From an uncultured Victivallaceae bacterium (lineage in GTDB: Bacteria; Verrucomicrobiota; Lentisphaeria; Victivallales; Victivallaceae), in contig CALXXL010000005.1 in assembly GCA_944392655.1 (NCBI GenBank), positions 62,001-126,000 of the forward strand: a DNA stretch of 64,000 nt, read 5' to 3'. Position 1 is the stretch's first letter; every line of letters begins with the position of its first letter. The position numbers and the translations under genes were made by a program. Below the pieces are notes generated by a model. The model saw only the letters and a program-made list of their open reading frames with translations, was not told the origin of the DNA and ran no database searches. Below are positions 43,385 to 51,026 of the stretch, in pieces.

Positions 43385-44776
43385 ATGAATATTTTATCCC
43401 GAATTATGACTCCCGTGATTGCCGCGTTTAGTGCTGTTGCTGCGGCAAACGCCGCATCTTTGGATATCTCCGCGGATGAACGAGTGGATCTTGTATATAC
43501 GGTTTTCCATTACGCCGGAAATCCGGAGTTCAGCAATGTCAATATCCCGGAGTACGCTAAAGGCATGGATGAATATTTTGCTCCGTACAAAGAACACCCG
43601 GTTATCCAGATGGCCAGAGAACTGCACGATAAACACAGCGTAAGCTATAACGCTGTAACTGAAATAGCGATAATTCTGGATTCTCCGGATTCTTTGCGGT
43701 TGACTGAAGGTTCAATGGAATCTATGGATAAAAGATGGCCGCGCGAGAAAGTGGAGGAGTTTTTAACCCTTTTGCGCGATTTTTCACAAAAGAGCAACTT
43801 TCACAGCTTTTTCTCCGCTCGCAAAGAACTCTATCGTGATCAGTACGAGTTCTGGCGGAAAACAACCGGGGACGCCCAATGCATCCCGTGGGTGGAAAAG
43901 TTTTACGGCGAAGAGCGTCCAATCCATTTCTTTATAATTCCAACTGTTTTTGAGGAGGGCGGAATAGCTCAGAATATAGTCCGGAATAATGAACTTTACT
44001 GCGGTATGGTATGCGCTGTTGTCGATCCCGATTACAAGCGACCGGAATCTCGCACCCCGGGCTTTATTGTGCATGAATTGTCTCACACCTGGACCAATCC
44101 GGTAACTGCGGCGATTTATCCGCAGATTCAAGAAACGGCAGAAAAGTTTTTTGATGAGGTGCAGAGCGTTTTGCCGGAGTCTTACAGAACACCAGCAGTT
44201 ATGATGATCGAAACTTTCAACCGGGCGGCAACCGCAGTATATCTGCACGACCAGTACGGCGAAGAGATTGCGATGAGGCAATGTTTTGAAGATCTGCTGA
44301 TGGGATTTTTACTGGTTACACCCATTTATAAGTGCATTATTGAGGAACGCGAAAAAGGCGGAGAAAACTGGCATTATGCCGACAGCTCCCAGGTTTATGT
44401 GGAGTGGGTTAATTCTCCCGGAGCTGTGCAACTGCTGGAAAAATATATAGAATGGCAGAAAAAGGCTCCCAAAATAGTATCATTTTCACCAGAAAACGGC
44501 GCAACCGGCGTCGAGCCGCAAACCCAAGAAATAGTGATTAAGTTCGATAAACCCATGCGTATAGCATATTCCATCTGCCGCGACGGTAAAGGAGAGTATC
44601 CGGAAGTTTCACATGTACAGTACAATGAGGACGGAACCGTTCTTACTATGAAAGTAAAACTCAAACCTGATACTGAATACCGGATGTGGTTTAATCATTT
44701 AAGCAATAATTATTTCCGAAGTCAGGACGGCGGCAGGCTCGCCGATACCGAATACGTCTTTTTCACCGGAAAGTAA
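43385..44776 (+). CDS. Secreted HExxH protein (DUF4932-like) with C-terminal Ig-like domain
   Basis: Protein of 463 residues with a signal peptide (cleavage near ANA-AS). The central domain contains His230-Glu-x-x-His234 (VHELSHTW), a zinc-protease-like motif, preceded by FFIIPTVFEEGG and followed by helices with ETFNRAATAVYL. This arrangement recalls DUF4932 proteins. The last 100 residues (about 363-463) begin PKIVSFSPENGATGVEP and end DTEYVFFTGK, a bacterial Ig-like (Big_5) domain. A secreted metallopeptidase is the simplest reading; no target is evident. It is divergent from the PHP gene. Confidence 0.78.
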   Translation: MNILSRIMTPVIAAFSAVAAANAASLDISADERVDLVYTVFHYAGNPEFSNVNIPEYAKGMDEYFAPYKEHPVIQMARELHDKHSVSYNAVTEIAIILDSPDSLRLTEGSMESMDKRWPREKVEEFLTLLRDFSQKSNFHSFFSARKELYRDQYEFWRKTTGDAQCIPWVEKFYGEERPIHFFIIPTVFEEGGIAQNIVRNNELYCGMVCAVVDPDYKRPESRTPGFIVHELSHTWTNPVTAAIYPQIQETAEKFFDEVQSVLPESYRTPAVMMIETFNRAATAVYLHDQYGEEIAMRQCFEDLLMGFLLVTPIYKCIIEEREKGGENWHYADSSQVYVEWVNSPGAVQLLEKYIEWQKKAPKIVSFSPENGATGVEPQTQEIVIKFDKPMRIAYSICRDGKGEYPEVSHVQYNEDGTVLTMKVKLKPDTEYRMWFNHLSNNYFRSQDGGRLADTEYVFFTGK

Positions 44777-44840
44777 TGGATTTTTTATGTCCCGGGTGAA
44801 GATGAAAAAGTCAGTCACTGGTTGAAGTTTTTAATGTACC

Positions 44841-44869
44841 TTGACAATATAAGTATGCAATGATATATT
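44841..44869 (+). promoter_or_regulatory. Near-consensus promoter directly before a start codon
   Basis: TTGACA (44841-44846), exactly 17 bases, TATATT (44864-44869). The expected transcription start is at about 44876, while the only sensible ATG is at 44875, so the mRNA may be leaderless. Confidence 0.65.
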
Positions 44870-44874
44870 CAGCT

Positions 44875-45453
44875 ATGAAAAAGATCATTAAAAGAATATC
44901 CATTGTAATTGCGGTAATCGTTGCAATTCTGGCTTTGTGGCTGTTTTCGCCTTCCCGCAGCAAGGCAATTGACGGGGTTATGTTTGGCATTCTCTTCGGC
45001 AACGTTTACAGTAATGTCGGAAATGCAATCCTTACAGTTGACGGCGAAAAGGAAAGCCTGCCGGTATACAAAGCACACAATAGGCCTTTTATCCTGTTAG
45101 GTCCATATCAGTTCGACCAGGATACATATGACTTTTTCTTTGTCAGCCGTGATCAGGTGGCCGGCGGAGCTGTCGACAAGGGTGGCGACGCATGGACACG
45201 CATCGGAAAAAAATTGTTCATGGCAGATGATCTGTCCGGCGAGCAAATTATGTTCCGCGCGCCAATCTGGGACTGGATGCGCGATGAAAATTCTACACTG
45301 GAATTCAACGCAGAGTCGGAATCATACATCTATTCTTTTGATTGTTATATCAATGAGAAACACCGGCGGATTTCACTCGCCGTACCACAAAAATTTTTTA
45401 CTCAGGATATGCTCGAAGCATATAATTACCCCCGCGAGCTTTTTAAGAAATAG
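44875..45453 (+). CDS. Small membrane-anchored protein of unknown function
   Basis: About 192 residues from the ATG at 44875 (an ATG at 44860 would lie inside the promoter). One N-terminal transmembrane helix (about 6-24) is followed by a periplasmic domain of about 165 residues with several Trp/Phe-rich strands (TYDFFFVSRDQVAGG, APIWDWMRDENST). No family recognised. It is followed 14 bases later by the DJ-1/PfpI gene, probably cotranscribed. No ribosome-binding site is visible, consistent with a leaderless transcript. Confidence 0.62.
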   Translation: MKKIIKRISIVIAVIVAILALWLFSPSRSKAIDGVMFGILFGNVYSNVGNAILTVDGEKESLPVYKAHNRPFILLGPYQFDQDTYDFFFVSRDQVAGGAVDKGGDAWTRIGKKLFMADDLSGEQIMFRAPIWDWMRDENSTLEFNAESESYIYSFDCYINEKHRRISLAVPQKFFTQDMLEAYNYPRELFKK

Positions 45454-45467
45454 GTTACAGATTTATT

Positions 45468-46100
45468 ATGAAAACAGTATTATTTGTTCTTCTGGATAAG
45501 TTTGCCGACTGGGAGGCGGCTCCTCTGGCGGCTGCGGTTACTACTCTCGGCGCACAAGTTAAAGTAGCATCGCCAAACGGTCAACCTGTACGGTCAATCG
45601 GTGGATTTACTACTATGCCGGATATCGGTATTTCTGGCGATTCTTTGAATAGTTGCTATGGCGTGGTATTGATTGGCGGTATGTCATGGCGGGAGAACGT
45701 CGCTGAAACTGTCGCCCCTTTGGTACGCTCCGCCGTGGAACGGAATATGCCCATCGGCGCAATATGTGATGCAGTCGTTTTCCTGGCTCAACTCGGAATC
45801 TTGAACAATATAACCCATACTGGAAATATGCTGGACGATCTGCAAAATTATGCCGGCAAAAAATATTCCGGAGAAAAACTCTACCGCAATGAACCGGCTG
45901 TTCGGGATAACTCCATCGTAACTGCCAACGGCACCGCCGCTCTGGAGTTCGCCCGGGAAATGCTGGTCGCTTTGGGAATGCTTTCTCCGGACGATTCGGC
46001 AAAATGGTACAGACTATTCAAATCAGGTTGTTACCAGGCTCAGGAAGAGGCCGCATGGTGGTTTGAGATACTCAATTCGCCGTTCGGGGACCTTTTATAA
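45468..46100 (+). CDS. DJ-1/PfpI-family protein (class I glutamine amidotransferase-like)
   Basis: Cytoplasmic alpha/beta protein of 210 residues. The nucleophile-elbow Cys100 in IGAICDAVVFLA and Glu16 (DWEAAP) form the conserved DJ-1/PfpI pair. Members act as glyoxalases, deglycase-like or chaperone-like stress proteins or as putative peptidases; the exact activity cannot be told here. The segment VVLIGGMSWRE is typical of the YdeA-like branch. Its 3' end overlaps the convergent zinc-ribbon gene by six bases. Confidence 0.87.
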   Translation: MKTVLFVLLDKFADWEAAPLAAAVTTLGAQVKVASPNGQPVRSIGGFTTMPDIGISGDSLNSCYGVVLIGGMSWRENVAETVAPLVRSAVERNMPIGAICDAVVFLAQLGILNNITHTGNMLDDLQNYAGKKYSGEKLYRNEPAVRDNSIVTANGTAALEFAREMLVALGMLSPDDSAKWYRLFKSGCYQAQEEAAWWFEILNSPFGDLL

Positions 46101-47120
46101 GGAATTGTATCTCGCAATAATCTCTTTAAAAGCCGCAGTCTGTTCCGCCGTCATCTCAAATTCATAAGGATACTTTCCGTAGAATTTAACAAAAATTGAA
46201 TCTGATTCTGCAATTTCTGTTAATTCATTATCTATATCATTTACATTATTATCGGCCCATTCTTGAATTAAACTATTTTCCACCTCCGATTCTTTTTCAG
46301 GATATTCAGTCGCGATATAAACGCTCTTTCCATTACTGCCTTTTATTTGAATTTTATCGTAAAAAATCCAAGATCTTGAACTCTTATAAGCATAGTATCT
46401 GGTGCGTAGACGCAATAATTTAGTGCCATTGTCATGTAGCCCCGCATACAATTCAATAGAATAGTACTCATCAGGATAACCGTATAGTCCAGGACGAGTG
46501 ACATATTTACAATCTCGCTTGGTATTATACCAGGTGATTGACTGTATGTAGTCGTATTTTTTATAAATATTGGCCAGCAAAGCTGCTTCCTGTTTGGCTT
46601 TTTGTTGAGCAAGACGGATTTCATTGTTTTTTATTTGTTGTACGATATTGTCAAATGAACGCGTGTACTCTGTATCTGCTTTCTTATAAGGATGACGTTT
46701 AAAAAGATTTTCATATATTTCTCTTGCTTTCTCTAAATTTCCTTCCTTAACGGCAGCCTCCGCTTCCGCTTTGAGCCGTTCAGGACCAAATTTTAATTCA
46801 TCTATGGTTTGCTGATGAGATTTTATATCATTTTCTAGCACCACTATCTGATTCTTTAAAGAAATGTTTTGAACAAATAATACAGCTACTGCAAGCAAAC
46901 TTAAAACCAGTATTATTACGGCAACAAGAACAAGGCAAAACTTTGTATTAGATGTTTTATCGGTAATTTGTGTTTGTACTTGAGGCGGATGAGGGATTGC
47001 CGTGTCCACATAAGGTTCAACGCAAAACTCTTTTTGGCAAGTCGTACATTCGACTATTTGACCATTGTATTGATCTTCGATCTCATAATGTTGCTTACAG
47101 TGAGGACATTCTGTTTTCAT
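46095..47120 (-). CDS. Zinc-ribbon membrane protein with coiled coil
   Basis: About 341 residues. The N-terminus is a zinc ribbon (CPHC near 4-7, CTTC near 26-29) of the type also found at the start of the kinase at 51027. A transmembrane helix follows (about 60-84), then a coiled coil (about 85-110), a TPR-like helical pair (LKAEAEAAVKEGNLEKAREIYENLFKRHP) and a C-terminal beta-rich domain. The N-terminus would be cytoplasmic and the rest periplasmic. GGAG precedes the ATG at 47120. Codon use is more AT-rich than the average of the window. Function unknown. Confidence 0.68.
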   Translation of the reverse strand: MKTECPHCKQHYEIEDQYNGQIVECTTCQKEFCVEPYVDTAIPHPPQVQTQITDKTSNTKFCLVLVAVIILVLSLLAVAVLFVQNISLKNQIVVLENDIKSHQQTIDELKFGPERLKAEAEAAVKEGNLEKAREIYENLFKRHPYKKADTEYTRSFDNIVQQIKNNEIRLAQQKAKQEAALLANIYKKYDYIQSITWYNTKRDCKYVTRPGLYGYPDEYYSIELYAGLHDNGTKLLRLRTRYYAYKSSRSWIFYDKIQIKGSNGKSVYIATEYPEKESEVENSLIQEWADNNVNDIDNELTEIAESDSIFVKFYGKYPYEFEMTAEQTAAFKEIIARYNSL

Positions 47121-47362
47121 CACATTTCTTTCTCCAAAATTACTGGTGTAGTAAATATTATACTAATTAGATATAAAATCGACTCAATACTTACACAATT
47201 CTGTAATGATTATTTGTGGTTTGATATACACATATTTGAAAATTTGAAAACCGGTATAACGAAAAATGAAAATCTGGATTTTTTGTATTTGTCTTATCAA
47301 CTGTTATATTAATAAAATATGGCAAGAGAAAAATGCTGTTCGCGTTGTTTGCAGAAAAACTT

Positions 47363-47857
47363 TTATTGAGCTTTCTTTTTTTGTTCTTCTATTTTTTTCA
47401 TTTCTTCATCAAGTTTTTCTTTAATCCGGCTCACACCATCATCCCAAGAATTTACTTTATTAGCCTTACCCATTCCGGAAACTTCGAAGGCAGCATCGTC
47501 AAACGAAAAGGTAAGTCCTGTAAGGCTACCGTTTTTAGCTTGTATAGAGTTTGAATACCAAATACATGAATAATATTCTCCATTTTTTTCCACGATACCT
47601 CCAATAATGTAAACATTATTAAAGTCTTTTGATTTTGTTGTATAAAGCGTATGAAATTTATAGCCAGATTTCAGTATGCCGGAAAAGGCATCCACGAACT
47701 GGCTTTGTCCTTGACTAACCTTCTCAGTACCCGGTACTTTATTGGTGTCATTACTTGTTTTTAAGGAACTTCCGCTATTACAAGCATAAATAACGCAAAT
47801 AATCACGATGACAACAAAAATCACCCCACAGGACGAACCTTTTTTTGTTTCTGCCAT
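47363..47857 (-). CDS. Small membrane protein of unknown function
   Basis: Protein of 164 residues with one N-terminal hydrophobic segment (about 10-26, containing Cys-rich CVIYACNSG that could also be a lipobox-like site), a Ser/Thr/Asn-rich linker, a compact domain and a highly charged C-terminal helix (KEKLDEEMKKIEEQKKKAQ). No family recognised. AT-rich and flanked by non-coding DNA on both sides; it could be part of an acquired segment. Confidence 0.55.
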   Translation of the reverse strand: MAETKKGSSCGVIFVVIVIICVIYACNSGSSLKTSNDTNKVPGTEKVSQGQSQFVDAFSGILKSGYKFHTLYTTKSKDFNNVYIIGGIVEKNGEYYSCIWYSNSIQAKNGSLTGLTFSFDDAAFEVSGMGKANKVNSWDDGVSRIKEKLDEEMKKIEEQKKKAQ

Positions 47858-48353
47858 TTTTTAATCTTTTTCCCATTTTTTATTGTATTTAAGTATTGTG
47901 AGTCTACTGTTTTTTGTATTTGCAACACAATTATCTTTCAACAACGTCAAACAATATTTAATATAATTCTAAACTAAGTAGTTTGTCAAATCTTGAAATA
48001 AAAACTTGCTTAGAACAGAAGTTACTTTTTGTGTGGCTGTATGTAAAGTGCATAAAAGTTTTCTTTCCATACAACCATGCTCACAATTTTACTGCGGAGA
48101 ACTCTAGGAGACGTGTTTTCTGAAGGTTTTATCTATGCTTTGCAATGACAATAAAAACCGTCGCAGGATTGATATTTGTTACTCGATATTATTCAATATC
48201 TTATACAAATTATTATCAAAAGGACATGGCCGCTGTTTCGGAGAAAAATAGAGAGAAAGAGTGGTTTTCGGGGGAGATTTTGCTCAATACGGAATAACGT
48301 ATAGCAAGTCGCGTTTTCACAAGTCCATTTTTTACAAGAGGGGAGGAGATCAA
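47858..48353. other. AT-rich intergenic region with an imperfect inverted repeat
   Basis: No gene is supported in these roughly 500 bases. TGG-C-TGTATG (48034-48043) pairs with CATACA-A-CCA (48068-48077), a 9-bp stem with one mismatch and a 24-base loop, which may mark a small RNA or a terminator. Otherwise nothing is seen. Confidence 0.4.
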
Positions 48354-48379
48354 CAAAAAAGCCAGTCGGCTGACTGGCT
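48354..48379 (-). terminator. Intrinsic terminator of the tRNA gene
   Basis: Minus strand stem AGCCAGTC/GACTGGCT (plus 48360-48367 and 48372-48379) with a four-base loop, followed by six U. Confidence 0.85.
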
Positions 48380-48388
48380 GAAATTCAT

Positions 48389-48463
48389 TGGTAGCGGGGG
48401 TTGGAATCGAACCAACGGCCTTCAGGTTATGAGCCTGACGAGCTACCACTGCTCCACCCCGCA
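48389..48463 (-). tRNA. Initiator tRNA-Met (CAU)
   Basis: A 75-nt cloverleaf including encoded CCA. Acceptor stem GCGGGG/CCCCGC, D-arm GAGC/GCTC, anticodon CAT in loop CTCATAA, T-arm GTTGG-TTCGATT-CCAAC. Initiator marks: no Watson-Crick pair at 1:72 (U and U) and A11-U24 in the D-stem. The three G-C pairs usual in the anticodon stem are only two here, because pair 29:41 is A-U. The D-loop is one or two bases shorter than in E. coli. Confidence 0.93.
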
Positions 48464-48484
48464 GTATCTCTTGCAAGATATTTT

Positions 48485-48512
48485 AATATACCATGTTCTT
48501 TTTTATTTGCAA
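48485..48512 (-). promoter_or_regulatory. Promoter of the initiator tRNA
   Basis: Minus strand TTGCAA (48507-48512), 16 bases, TATATT (48485-48490), placing transcription start about 15 bases before the tRNA. Confidence 0.7.
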
Positions 48513-48549
48513 GCTCAAAATGACCTTTTTTGACCATTTATTGCAAATA

Positions 48550-48581
48550 AAAAATCCGTACCCCCAAGAGTACGGATTTTT
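48550..48581. terminator. Intrinsic terminator downstream of the aminotransferase gene
   Basis: AAAAATCCGTAC (48550-48561) pairs with GTACGGATTTTT (48570-48581), with A and T runs on both sides, so it works in both directions. Confidence 0.85.
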
Positions 48582-48603
48582 TTTATCAAATTCAGCTGAT
48601 GCT

Positions 48604-49788
48604 TTATTTGCGTAAAGCTGCACAGAATTTCGCCAGACGACGCGCTGCTTCACGGATCATCGATTCACTGCACGCATACGACAGCCTTATGCAACCATCC
48701 GCCCCAAAGCCTTTGCCGGGAATTACCGCCAGCATCTCTTCCGCCAATAACCGTTCGCAGAATTCATCCGACTTTAACCCGAAACTCGAAATATCACAGA
48801 ATAAATAAAACGCTCCCTGCGGACGAATGCACTTCACTCCGTCTATCTCACTGATCAGATTGTAGATCAGATCACGGCGCTCTGCAAACGCTTTCCGCAT
48901 CCTTTCTACATCCGCAGACGCTTCCTTCAATGCAGTAATGCCTGCCCACTGCACAAACGTAGTCGGATTGCTCGTACTGTGACTCTGGAAAGCAATGATG
49001 CGTTTCGCCAACCATAACGGCGCAGTTAAATAACCTAAACGCCAACCCGTCATCGAATAGGTCTTGCTGAACCCATTGCAAGTGATCGTCAGATCGGCAA
49101 TCTCAGGATTCAACGACGCGATACTGATGTGCGGCGCATTGGCATCATAAACCAGCTTTTCATAAATTTCATCCGCCAGAACCATAATGTTACGCACTAC
49201 CGCAACCCGCGCAATCGCTTCCAGCGTCTCCTTGCGGTAGACCGCGCCTGTCGGATTACTCGGCGTCGTCAATATCAGCAGCTTGGTGTTCGGCGTAATC
49301 GCTGCTTCCAGCTGTTCTGCCGTCAGCTCGTAGTTGTTTTCCGCTTTCGTTTCAACCGCAACTACTTTCGCTCCCGTGGCTTTGACCATTTCCGGATAGC
49401 TCAGCCAGTAAGGCGCAGGTATAATTACTTCATCCCCCGGACCGCACAGCGCCGCAATCGCACTGAAGACCGAGAACTTTGCTCCAGGAGCAATCACTAC
49501 CTGATTTACACTCGTCTTTATATTATTGTCCGCTGCAAACTTTTCTACGATCGCCTGCTTCAATTCCATCAGACCACTGGCCGGCGTGTAATACACTTTG
49601 CCCTGATTCAACGCGTCGATGCACGCACGCTTGATTACCTCCGGGGTGTCAAAATCCGGTTCGCCCGCGGATAGACTCACCACATCCATTCCCTGCTGCT
49701 TCAGCGATTTCGCCATCGCCGCAATAGCCAATGTTGCTGACGGCGTCAAATCGCCCATAAATCCGGATACTTTTTGCAAATCCTGCAT
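48604..49788 (-). CDS. aspC: Class I pyridoxal-phosphate aminotransferase, aspartate aminotransferase-like
   Basis: PLP enzyme of 394 residues, close in pattern to the bacterial Ib aspartate aminotransferases (SLSAGEPDFDTPEVIKRA, ANNKxxL-type helices, TTPSNPTGAVYRKE, CNGFSKTYSMTGWRLGY with the PLP lysine, and the C-terminal Arg region GCIRLSYACS). It would interconvert aspartate/oxaloacetate and glutamate/2-oxoglutarate in the cytoplasm; related substrates such as prephenate or other amino acids cannot be excluded. AGGAGT precedes the start. Monocistronic, with promoter and terminator visible. Confidence 0.9.
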   Translation of the reverse strand: MQDLQKVSGFMGDLTPSATLAIAAMAKSLKQQGMDVVSLSAGEPDFDTPEVIKRACIDALNQGKVYYTPASGLMELKQAIVEKFAADNNIKTSVNQVVIAPGAKFSVFSAIAALCGPGDEVIIPAPYWLSYPEMVKATGAKVVAVETKAENNYELTAEQLEAAITPNTKLLILTTPSNPTGAVYRKETLEAIARVAVVRNIMVLADEIYEKLVYDANAPHISIASLNPEIADLTITCNGFSKTYSMTGWRLGYLTAPLWLAKRIIAFQSHSTSNPTTFVQWAGITALKEASADVERMRKAFAERRDLIYNLISEIDGVKCIRPQGAFYLFCDISSFGLKSDEFCERLLAEEMLAVIPGKGFGADGCIRLSYACSESMIREAARRLAKFCAALRK

Positions 49789-49831
49789 GGTAGCACTCCT
49801 GTTCTTTTTTATCGGTTATTTGCCGCGTTTT

Positions 49832-49859
49832 AATATAACTGAAGATTGAAAATTGTAAA
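49832..49859 (-). promoter_or_regulatory. Putative promoter of the aminotransferase gene
   Basis: Minus strand TTTACA (49854-49859), 16 bases, TATATT (49832-49837), 43 bases before the start codon. Confidence 0.6.
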
Positions 49860-50002
49860 GCCGCAATATGTAAAAAACATGATATTTTAAATGTAACCAT
49901 CTCAAAAAATAAAAAAAATCATTCCACGATTTGAAAATCATACTCCTCTGACGTACCTTAATTCCCGGTAATCAGGATAAGTAATTGAAACAGGTAGGCA
50001 AT

Positions 50003-50863
50003 ATGATGAATATTATAAAAAATCTTATATGTTTTGCCGCTGCAGCCGGTACCGCTTTTGCCGCGTGCGGCGACGATCTCGAAGCTGAACTCAAGAGCGC
50101 TTCCGGCAAACTGGCCATCGCCGATACCATAGGCGGCGAACCGGTCGTGAAAACTATGGCTCTTGCCTGGGCCGCTATTAATCCCAACCTAGAAATTACC
50201 ATCGAAAAAAAATCTCTGCTGCAGGCCACTGAAGAGGAGAAAGATAAATATGACCTGGTCATATATTCCCGCACGCCGGATGACGATTTTGCCCTCGAAC
50301 CGCAAGGCGAAAAATTCTGCTACGCCGTTGAGCCTGCTGTCATTTATATTAATAAAAATTTTCCGGCAGATAATATATCAATCCAGGATCTGAGCCGGAT
50401 TTTCTGCGGCGATATCGATTCATGGGAGAGCATAACCGGTTCCCCGTATTCCATACGCCGGTACGGGGTCGTATTCCCCGCCGCAGGAGAACGCGTTTTC
50501 CGCCATCTGGTTCTGGGGCAGCTCGGCTATTGCGACGCAATAAGCTGTTCCGCCGCCGCATACGACGTGGCCGTAAACTGCTCGGGAAGTCAATATGCCA
50601 TCGGATTCGGCGGATATTCCGGCCTGCTGCCTGAGGAGGTTAAAACTTTGAAGGTCGATGGCATTGAACCTTCCCCTGACGCCATCGTGCTCGGACAATA
50701 CCCGCTTACCCATAGAAGAATGGCCGCAGTTACGTCCGGCAACGACAATGCAAAACTGTTCGTCCGGCTACTCAATACCCCGGAGTGCCGGGAGGTGGTC
50801 GCTCAATCCGAGTTCGTGCCGCCACTCGTGGCAGAGGCTAATGTCTCCACTGAAACAAAATGA
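50003..50863 (+). CDS. PstS-like periplasmic substrate-binding protein
   Basis: About 286 residues from the ATG at 50003 (AGGTAGG upstream; a TTG at 49985 is less likely). It has a signal peptide with a Cys near its end (FAAAAGTAFAACGDD), then a type 2 periplasmic-binding fold. Segments such as IADTIGGEPVVKTMALAW, AVIYINKNFPADNISIQDLSRIFCGDIDSWE, CSGSQYAIGFGGYSG and LFVRLLNTPECREVV follow the PstS-like phosphate-binding family. No pst transporter genes are adjacent, so it may be an orphan binding or sensing protein. Confidence 0.78.
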   Translation: MMNIIKNLICFAAAAGTAFAACGDDLEAELKSASGKLAIADTIGGEPVVKTMALAWAAINPNLEITIEKKSLLQATEEEKDKYDLVIYSRTPDDDFALEPQGEKFCYAVEPAVIYINKNFPADNISIQDLSRIFCGDIDSWESITGSPYSIRRYGVVFPAAGERVFRHLVLGQLGYCDAISCSAAAYDVAVNCSGSQYAIGFGGYSGLLPEEVKTLKVDGIEPSPDAIVLGQYPLTHRRMAAVTSGNDNAKLFVRLLNTPECREVVAQSEFVPPLVAEANVSTETK

Positions 50864-50896
50864 TGAAAAAATAGCCGAAAAGTTGTAATGAACGCT

Positions 50897-50980
50897 TTGC
50901 TGTTGCTGTTTTGGTGTTATATTTACTCAACAGCTACTATATTAATAATAAAAAGGTGCGGCGCGGCAGCGGATGCTGCC
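50897..50980 (+). promoter_or_regulatory. Promoter and leader hairpin of the kinase operon
   Basis: TTGCTG (50897-50902), 15 bases, TATATT (50918-50923); the transcript would carry a hairpin GGCAGC-GGAT-GCTGCC (50965-50980) about 45 bases before the start codon. It drives the long rightward run that begins with the kinase. Confidence 0.45.
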
Positions 50981-51026
50981 ACTCCGGCACAGTTCAGATT
51001 AAAATTTTTGCATCAGTGGGGAGAGT

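Noticed and set aside
48216-48476. 86-codon minus-strand reading frame across the tRNA
   Set aside because: It overlaps the whole tRNA and its terminator; a shadow frame.
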